A DNA stretch of 64,000 bases from Scytonematopsis contorta HA4267-MV1 (GTDB lineage: Bacteria > Cyanobacteriota > Cyanobacteriia > Cyanobacteriales > Nostocaceae), in the NCBI GenBank assembly GCA_019359035.1, contig JAHHIC010000074.1, positions 186,001 through 250,000 of the forward strand, in the 5' to 3' direction. The notes under the pieces are model-generated. The model saw nothing but the letters and a program-made list of their open reading frames with translations, was not told the origin of the DNA and did not search any database. The position numbers were made by a program, and so were the translations under genes. Of the stretch, positions 58,690 through 64,000 are shown piece by piece. Each line of letters begins with the position of its first letter. Positions within the stretch are counted from its first letter, which is position 1.

Positions 58690-58859
58690 GAAATCCCAGC
58701 CGCTTAAGTTTATATTATCTCCTATTTTAAAGGTCGCTTCTCCTATCTGCACTTAATACTCTCAATTATTCATAGTGCGTTCCATACGCTTGCCCATAAA
58801 GGCTTGCATCTTGCTCGCTTTTGGTCAAATTTCAATAAAAACACACTATATATTATATC

Positions 58860-59090
58860 ATGTTCTCAAAGGTCGGTAGTAAGAAAGCGAAATTTTCTGC
58901 CACAGGTCTGCGAGCAGTTCCAGAGCTTCGAGTACTTCTTAATGAACTCAAAGAGCTGATTGAGGCAGGAAAGGTAAAATTGGTCATGGATAGAAGTTAT
59001 CCTTTGGAGCAAACTGCCGAAGCTCACAGGTATGTCGAAGAAGGACACAAAAAAGGGAATATAGTCGTAACTGTGGAGACTGACCGATGA
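58860..59090 (+). pseudogene. C-terminal remnant of a zinc-type alcohol dehydrogenase (MDR)
   Basis: 76 residues: SKKAKFSATGL, LNELKELIEAGKVKLVMDRS and YPLEQTAEAHRYVEEGHKKG, the standard end of medium-chain dehydrogenases. The roughly 240 N-terminal residues, with catalytic and NAD(P)-binding parts, are missing. Upstream sequence is unrelated intergenic DNA. Confidence 0.85.
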
Positions 59091-59290
59091 ATAACCAACT
59101 ATATATTCCACCATTAGAAATTAGAGAAAGACTAAGCGCAAACCTCAAAAAAACAGAGTCAGAGGTAAAAGAAATGAAAAAATCTTTGGATGAACTGATA
59201 ACACACCTTGATGCACAAATTGCCGCTCAACCACAAAGAAAAAATAATTACCAAGATACCCCTCACTTTAGTGAAGGGGTTCATTGTTAG
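59087..59290 (+). CDS. Small coiled-coil protein, unknown
   Basis: 67 residues; IPPLEIRERLSANLKKTESE and VKEMKKSLDELITHLDAQIA form a coiled coil. The last residues (TPHFSEGVHC) are coded by a hairpin of the TAAA-loop type, suggesting the end was replaced by the repeat. ATGA overlap with the dehydrogenase remnant. It lies about 100 bases before hsdR. Confidence 0.5.
   Translation: MNNQLYIPPLEIRERLSANLKKTESEVKEMKKSLDELITHLDAQIAAQPQRKNNYQDTPHFSEGVHC
59259..59279. repeat. Single hairpin of the TAAA-loop family
   Basis: CCCCTCACTTTAGTGAAGGG plus G: stem with one bulged A and a TTTA loop (TAAA on the other strand). It overlaps the end of the small gene before hsdR. Confidence 0.65.
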
Positions 59291-59394
59291 GTCGGAGTAA
59301 ATGTATCCCATCTAACCAACCCCAAGCCACATCCCCAAACATCCAGTAAAATATATTACTAATACCCCCCTTACCCCAGCCAAGGAAAACCCGC

Positions 59395-62300
59395 GTGTCA
59401 TCCAACTTCGAGTTCCTTAACACCTACTTTCCCCAATTTCTAGAACACGCATCCCAAGCAGAAAACTTAGCCAACACCGCACCCCGCGCTAGTTGCTTTT
59501 ATACACGCTTCACCCTAGAGCAAGCGGTACAGTGGTTGTATGCAAACGACGCTTATTTACAACTCCCTTACGACAATAACCTAGGTGCGCTCATCCACGA
59601 GCAGACATTTAAAGACAATCTCAAACCGGGACTTTTCCAAAAAATCCGCGCTATCCATAAAATAGGCAACATCGCAGTCCACGACGCAACCACCATTAAA
59701 GCAAAAGACGCACTGCATATTTTAGAAGAACTGTTTCATTTCCTTTTCTGGCTGTGTCGCTCCTATGGAAACAACGGTAAATCCATCGCTGACGTAAAAT
59801 TTAACAGCGCATTAATTCCCACCAAAAAACCAGGACAAACTGACTTATCTCTACAACAGTTAGAAGAACTAGAAGCAAAACTCTCCCTCGCTGAGCAAAT
59901 GCGTCAAATAGCAGAAGCGAGAAACAAACAAACCGAGTCAGAACTAGAAAAATTAAAAGCAGAAATTACCGCTCTCAAACAACAAAACGCAGCCACCCCC
60001 GACTCTCACAACTACAACGAAGCGCAAACCCGCGAATATTTGATAGATGTTTTATTAAAAGAAGCAGGTTGGGATATCAGCAAAAAAGATTGGACAGAGT
60101 ACGAAGTTGAGGGAATGCCAAATGATAGCGGTATAGGGTATGTTGATTATGTATTGTGGGGTGACAACGGTAAACCTTTAGCCCTTATCGAAGCCAAACG
60201 CACTCGCAAAGACGCTACCTTAGGTAAACGTCAAGCAGAACTTTACGCTGACTGTCTGGAAACACGTTTTAATCAGCGACCAGTAATTTTTTATAGCAAC
60301 GGATACGAGCATTGGATTTGGGACGATGCAAATTACCCACCTCGTCAAATTCAAGGTTTTCTCAAAAAGGACGAGTTGAAGTTATTAATTTTTCGTCGTG
60401 TTAACCGCAAACGTTTACATTTAGTGCAAATACAGCCTAGTATCGTCGAACGCAGTTATCAAATAGAAGCCATTCGTCATATTACAGAAACATTTGATAA
60501 TCAAAAAAGACGTAAATCTCTGTTGGTAATGGCAACAGGAACAGGGAAAACGCGGACTATAATTGCTTTAGTTGATTTATTAATGCGTGCTGGTTGGGTA
60601 AAGCGCACATTATTTTTAGCAGACAGAAACGCTTTAATTACCCAAGCGTTGCGAGCATTTAAAACTCATTTGAGCAACGCAACAGCAATAGATTTAACCA
60701 AAGATTTAACTAAAGAAAATACAGACGCTCAAAACGCGAATGTAGTCCTTTCCACCTATCCCACAATCTCCAATCGCATCAATAGTAGTAATGGAAATCA
60801 GAGAATTTTTGGTTGCGGTCATTTTGATTTAATTATCGTCGATGAAGCACACCGCTCTGTTTACAAAAAATACCGTGCTTTATTTGAATATTTTGATGGC
60901 TTGCTAATTGGATTAACCGCAACACCTCGCAACGAAGTACACCGGGATACATATAGCTTATTTGAACAAGAACCCGGAGTCCCGACTTTTGCTTACGAAC
61001 TAGATGACGCAATTAAAGATGGTTATTTAGTTCCACCCAGAGGAATAAATGTTCCCTTTAAATTTATGCGTCAGGGGGTAAAATATGACGAACTTTCCGA
61101 AGCAGAAAAAGAAGAATACGAAGAAAAATTCCGCGACGACGAAACAGGAGAAATACCCGACCAACTCAACGCAACAGCTTTAAACGAGTGGTTATTTAAT
61201 AATAACACCGCTGACCAAGCTCTAGAATTATTAATGCAGTATGGGTTAAAAATCGACGCTGGAGAACGCTTAGGGAAAACAATTATCTTTGCTCGCAATC
61301 ACGAACACGCTAAGTTTATAGTTAAACGCTTTGATGCAAATTACCCCCATTATCAAGGTAAATTCGCACAAGCTATCGATAGTAAAACAGAATACGCACA
61401 AAGTCTGCTGGATGATTTTTCCGATATTAATAAACAGCCAACAATCGTAGTCTCTGTAGATATGTTAGACACAGGTGTAGATGTTCCAGAAATTTTAAAC
61501 TTAGTATTTTTTAAAGCCGTATATTCAGAAGTTAAATTTAACCAGATGATAGGAAGAGGTACTCGTCTTTGTCTCGGTTTATTTGGTATTGGTGATGACA
61601 AAAAAGAATTTTTCGTCTTTGACTTATGCAGTAATTTTAGTTATTTTCAGCAAGAATTAAAAGAAAAACAAGTTAAACCAGCAAAAAGCATTACAACTAG
61701 TTTAGTTCAAAAGCGTTTGCAACTAATAAATTTGCTGAGTCAAAATAACTCACATGAAAACACAGCATTGCAAAGCTCAGTACTCGACGAATTACACCAA
61801 CATGTTAACAGCATGGAGCGGAGTAACTTCTTAGTTCGTCCCCATTTGCAAAAAGTAGAAGAATTTTCAGCGCGCGCTCGCTGGTCAAAGATTAACGAAT
61901 CAGATATAGATGTTATCAATCAATCATTAGCTCAATTACCCAACGGTTTACCAACAGAAAATCATTTAATAAAACGCTTTGACCTAATTTGTTTACAACT
62001 ACAAATCGCAGTTTTCCAATCTCAGACAAAAGAATCCTTAAAAAAGAATAGCAAACAAGGTAGTAAAGTAAAAGAAAAAGAAGGCTCATATCGCGTAGAA
62101 AAAAAAGAGCAGTTTCCCCCCACTCCCAACTCCCCACTCCCCATTCCCTTCTTACGCGATAAAATACGTGATTTATTGCAACGTTTAGAACAAAAACCCA
62201 ATATTCCCATAATTCAAGCACAACTAGCTTTAATTCAAGAAGTTCAAACAGAATCATGGTGGACAGATGTAACACCAAGCATGATTGAAAACATTAGACT

Positions 62301-62901
62301 CAAACTGCGGAATTTGGTAACATTGATTGACCCCCAAGAGCAAACAGTTGTTTATACTGATTTTCAGGACGAGTTAGAAGATTTAGAAGAAGTTAATATC
62401 CCCACAGCACAAACAGGGTTTAGTCCTTACCAATACCGCAAAAAGGTAGAAGCATATATTCGTTCCAACGAAAACCACGTTGCTATTGCGAAACTTAAAC
62501 GCAATATACCCCTTACTGACGCTGATTTAACAGCATTGCAAGAAATACTATTTAATGGAGAAGCGGTTGAAAGTAAGGAGCGATTTGAAGCTGTTTACGG
62601 TCAAAAAAATCTCAAATTATTTATTAGGGAATTAGTTGGGTTAGATAGGAGCGCTGCAAAAGAAGCTTTTGGGAAGTATTTGGTCGGAGGTAATTTTAAC
62701 GCTAAACAAATTCGTTTTGTAGAGAATATAATTGATTATCTGACGCAAAAGGGAGTGATGGACCCAGGGATGCTTTACGAACCACCGTTTACTGATTTGC
62801 ATGATGAGGGGTTGGATGGGGTGTTTGGGGATGATGATGCTGGTGAGATTATTGATATTGTGAGTGAGTTTAATCAGGTAGCAGGGTTTGAGGTTGCGTG
62901 A
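59395..62901 (+). CDS. hsdR: Type I restriction enzyme R subunit (translocase/nuclease)
   Basis: 1168 residues from GTG 59395, with AAGGA 8 bases upstream. Residues about 1-130: DUF4145 domain (RASCFYTRFTLEQAVQWLY). About 160-200: coiled coil. About 230-280: HSDR_N nuclease with GIGYVDYVLWGDNGKPLALI then EAKRTRKD (D ... E-x-K). Then SF2 helicase: MATGTGKTRTIIALVD (near 380), DEAHRS (near 483), TATPRNEV, VDMLDTGVDVPE, MIGRGTRLC. The C-terminal domain contacts the methylase. An in-frame simple-repeat insertion sits near residues 903-920. The cognate hsdM is damaged 17 kb away, so function is doubtful. Confidence 0.94.
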   Translation: MSSNFEFLNTYFPQFLEHASQAENLANTAPRASCFYTRFTLEQAVQWLYANDAYLQLPYDNNLGALIHEQTFKDNLKPGLFQKIRAIHKIGNIAVHDATTIKAKDALHILEELFHFLFWLCRSYGNNGKSIADVKFNSALIPTKKPGQTDLSLQQLEELEAKLSLAEQMRQIAEARNKQTESELEKLKAEITALKQQNAATPDSHNYNEAQTREYLIDVLLKEAGWDISKKDWTEYEVEGMPNDSGIGYVDYVLWGDNGKPLALIEAKRTRKDATLGKRQAELYADCLETRFNQRPVIFYSNGYEHWIWDDANYPPRQIQGFLKKDELKLLIFRRVNRKRLHLVQIQPSIVERSYQIEAIRHITETFDNQKRRKSLLVMATGTGKTRTIIALVDLLMRAGWVKRTLFLADRNALITQALRAFKTHLSNATAIDLTKDLTKENTDAQNANVVLSTYPTISNRINSSNGNQRIFGCGHFDLIIVDEAHRSVYKKYRALFEYFDGLLIGLTATPRNEVHRDTYSLFEQEPGVPTFAYELDDAIKDGYLVPPRGINVPFKFMRQGVKYDELSEAEKEEYEEKFRDDETGEIPDQLNATALNEWLFNNNTADQALELLMQYGLKIDAGERLGKTIIFARNHEHAKFIVKRFDANYPHYQGKFAQAIDSKTEYAQSLLDDFSDINKQPTIVVSVDMLDTGVDVPEILNLVFFKAVYSEVKFNQMIGRGTRLCLGLFGIGDDKKEFFVFDLCSNFSYFQQELKEKQVKPAKSITTSLVQKRLQLINLLSQNNSHENTALQSSVLDELHQHVNSMERSNFLVRPHLQKVEEFSARARWSKINESDIDVINQSLAQLPNGLPTENHLIKRFDLICLQLQIAVFQSQTKESLKKNSKQGSKVKEKEGSYRVEKKEQFPPTPNSPLPIPFLRDKIRDLLQRLEQKPNIPIIQAQLALIQEVQTESWWTDVTPSMIENIRLKLRNLVTLIDPQEQTVVYTDFQDELEDLEEVNIPTAQTGFSPYQYRKKVEAYIRSNENHVAIAKLKRNIPLTDADLTALQEILFNGEAVESKERFEAVYGQKNLKLFIRELVGLDRSAAKEAFGKYLVGGNFNAKQIRFVENIIDYLTQKGVMDPGMLYEPPFTDLHDEGLDGVFGDDDAGEIIDIVSEFNQVAGFEVA
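62116..62152 (+). repeat. In-frame CCCCACTCC simple repeat inside hsdR
   Basis: CCCCACTCCCAACTCCCCAC and the bases after it encode PPTPNSPLPIP between helical regions of HsdR. Flanking TATCGCGTA (62088) and TACGCGATA (62153) form an inverted repeat, so a whole small repeat unit seems inserted without breaking the frame. Confidence 0.7.
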
Positions 62902-62929
62902 TGTTTGGTGTGAAATGGCACTAAGACGA

Positions 62930-63109
62930 AAGCCACACAAAAGCCAGACGAAAGCCACACGAAAGCCACACAAAAGCCAGACGAAAGCCAGACGAAAGCC
63001 ACACAAAAGCCAGACGAAAGCCACACAAAAGCCACACAAAAGCCAGACGAAAGCCACACAAAAGCCAGACGAAAGCCACACAAAAGCCAGACGAAAGCCA
63101 CACAAAAGC
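62930..63109. repeat. 11-bp tandem repeat (GAAAGCCACAC / AAAAGCCAGAC), about 16 units
   Basis: Alternating unit variants GAAAGCCACAC and AAAAGCCAGAC run directly into hairpin 1 of element A3. Open frames on both strands here are artefacts. Confidence 0.9.
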
Positions 63110-63277
63110 CAGGGAATAAATTCCCTGTCTGAAAGCTGAAGTCCTCTAAAGAGGACTGGATAATACATCCGTAGGATACGTCGAAAACAAATATTTTACA
63201 AAATTTAAGATACTTCCAAAAATATTATTTTAGTCCTCTTCAGAGGACTTTAGCTTTTAGACAGGGAATTTATTCCC

Positions 63278-63530
63278 TGGCTTGTGGCTGGCTTGTGGCT
63301 GGCTTGTGGCTGGCTTGTGACTGGCTTGTGGCTGGCTTGCGGCTGGCTTGTGGCTGGCTTGTGGCTGGCTTGTGGCTGGCTTGTGGCTGGCTTGTGGCTG
63401 GCTTACGGCTGGCTTGTGGCTGGCTTGTGGCTGGCTTGTGGCTGGCTTGTGGCTGGCTTGCGGCTGGCTTGTGGCTGGCTTGTGGCTGGCTTGTGGCTGG
63501 CTTGTGGCTGGCTTGTGGCTGGCTTATGGC
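63278..63530. repeat. 11-bp tandem repeat GGCTGGCTTGT, about 23 units
   Basis: Starts immediately after the right hairpin 1 of element A3 and consists of GGCTGGCTTGT units with a few single-base variants (GGCTTGCG, GGCTTACG, GGCTTGTGA). It is the opposite-strand counterpart of the left array but not an exact inverted copy. Confidence 0.9.
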
Positions 63531-63584
63531 ATGAATAATACTTAATATTTTATTTATAAACACTTCTAATCTAAGTAGATTAAA

Positions 63585-63657
63585 CGAGCGTGGAGGGATT
63601 CGAACCCCCGACCTACAGGACCGGAACCTGGCGCTCTATCCACTGAGCTACACGCCC
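63585..63657 (-). tRNA. tRNA-Arg (anticodon CCG)
   Basis: Reading the minus strand: acceptor GGGCGTG pairs with CACGCTC (one G-T), D-arm GCTCAGTGGATAGAGC, anticodon stem CCAGG with loop TTCCGGT (anticodon CCG), T-arm GGGGG TTCGAAT CCCTC, discriminator G. CCA is not encoded. 73 bases. It reads CGG codons. Confidence 0.95.
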
Positions 63658-63710
63658 TTTTCGTTTAACTAAAATATTGTAGCACCTTAGAGAAAATTTG
63701 GGAGATGTAG

Positions 63711-63730
63711 AGACGCGATTTATCGCGTCT
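63711..63730. repeat. Perfect palindrome AGACGCGAT-based
   Basis: AGACGCGATTTATCGCGTCT, preceded by TGTAG, so it belongs to the GTAGAGACG palindrome family seen at 31792 and 38330. It lies about 50 bases upstream of the tRNA gene. Confidence 0.85.
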
Positions 63731-63794
63731 ATGCCAGGGTTGGGACTAACGTATAATTAATTTCCACGGCTATGTCTAATTTTTAATTTTCAAT

Positions 63795-63890
63795 AGACGC
63801 GATAAATCGACACAGACGCGATAAATCGACACAGACGCGATAAATCGACACAGACGCGATAAATCGACACAGACGCGATAAATCGCGTCT
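63795..63890. repeat. 19-bp tandem repeat ending in a palindrome
   Basis: Four exact units AGACGCGATAAATCGACAC, then AGACGCGATAAATCGCGTCT, which closes as a palindrome. The array looks like repeated copying of one palindrome arm. Confidence 0.92.
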
Positions 63891-63903
63891 CTACATGTAT
63901 GTG

Positions 63904-64000
63904 TTACAAATAATCAGCTGGGTTTTGTGGACTTCCATCACGTCGGACTTCAAAATGTAAATGTGGACCAGTGGATAAACCAGTAGACCCAACAGCCGAT
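63904..64000 (-). CDS. M23-family peptidase, C-terminal end (runs off the right edge)
   Basis: The last 31 codons read [20 protein letters not shown] and [25 protein letters not shown] is the LytM active-site region with the H-x-H zinc/catalytic histidines of M23 glycyl-glycine or peptidoglycan endopeptidases. Start and other domains are outside the window. Confidence 0.88.
   Translation of the reverse strand, partial: SAVGSTGLSTGPHLHFEVRRDGSPQNPADYL

Larger units (their letters stand above)
62913..63571. repeat. Palindromic mobile element A3 with two tandem arrays
   Basis: Core arms: hairpin 1 CAGGGAATAAATTCCCTG (63110; inverted 63262), linker TCTGAAAGCTGA, hairpin 2 AGTCCTCTAAAGAGGACT (63140; copy 63232). 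The right terminal repeat reads inward GATTAGAAGTGTTTATAAAT. The left end is degenerate, and AAATGGCACTAAG there is the end motif of the composite element at 44743. It lies 12 bases after the hsdR stop. Confidence 0.82.

Noticed and set aside
62874-63563. Repetitive open frames on both strands around element A3
   Set aside because: Artefacts of the 11-bp tandem arrays; translation is a short repeating peptide in every frame.
63278-63890. Possible CRISPR array
   Set aside because: The repeats are directly adjacent, with no unique spacers, and no cas genes are nearby.

Overview
The window looks like chromosomal DNA from a filamentous, probably Nostocales-type cyanobacterium. It carries petH (ferredoxin-NADP+ reductase with the N-terminal phycobilisome-binding CpcD-like domain), phosphoribulokinase with the cyanobacterial redox cysteines C19/C41 and C230/C236, and cobalamin genes including the cyanobacterial CbiG-CobJ fusion. 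It has four GCGATCGC (HIP1) sites (262, 10238, 24844, 37556), AT-rich intergenic DNA full of palindromic repeats, and several families typical of cyanobacteria (Uma2, DUF4058, DUF2281/VapC, DUF5615, filamentous-haemagglutinin TPS proteins). I saw no rRNA, no CRISPR array and no recognisable transposase gene. One tRNA, Arg(CCG), lies near the right end.

Layout. 1-10.5 kb is mostly core: homoserine dehydrogenase (cut by the window edge), petH, prk, metK, a membrane histidine kinase and a UvrD/PcrA helicase. 11-14 kb is a tightly overlapping three-gene glycan operon (GT2 glycosyltransferase, polysaccharide deacetylase, DUF2079 membrane protein). 14-18 kb has a broken toxin-antitoxin pair, an ABM-fold monooxygenase, a 2OG-Fe(II) oxygenase and a membrane protein of unknown role. 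18.3-25.5 kb holds a 1340-residue LRV-repeat protein followed by two paralogues that resemble a duplicated nuclease A inhibitor (NuiA) fold, then a phosphodiester glycosidase. 25.5-33 kb has ParDE, a DUF4365 pair, mutS and an AI-2E-type permease. 33-38 kb has a small one-helix membrane protein, cbiD, an L-amino-acid/monoamine oxidase and the CbiG/CobJ fusion. 38-41.7 kb has helical and membrane small proteins, an RHH-like/HNH pair and an ABC ATPase.

41.7-63 kb is an accessory, defence-type island. A type I restriction system is scattered and damaged: hsdM has lost its N-terminal part at a palindromic element, hsdS is intact, and hsdR lies about 15.5 kb further on. Between them are many orphan or truncated toxin-antitoxin genes (HigA, an orphan antitoxin, MntA with a stub of its partner, a PemIK stub, VapBC, an excisionase-type antitoxin), a GC-rich transferred alpha/beta hydrolase, a TPS adhesin, a Uma2 nuclease, a third NuiA-like paralogue with a short remnant of a fourth, and a split ATPase plus TOPRIM pair resembling OLD/GajA defence nucleases. 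The window ends with tRNA-Arg and the C-terminus of an M23 peptidase.

The strongest non-gene signal is a family of palindromic mobile repeats (about 7.7, 14.6, 30.5, 41.7, 43.9, 44.8, 50.7 and 63 kb). They share one architecture: a hairpin with an invariant TAAA loop, a conserved linker, a second hairpin, a spacer, then the inverted copy. The stem sequences differ between copies with matched changes on both sides. Several copies sit exactly at gene breakpoints. Some carry long 10- or 11-bp tandem arrays at their flanks. All assignments are from reading the sequence and recalled family motifs; no database search was run.
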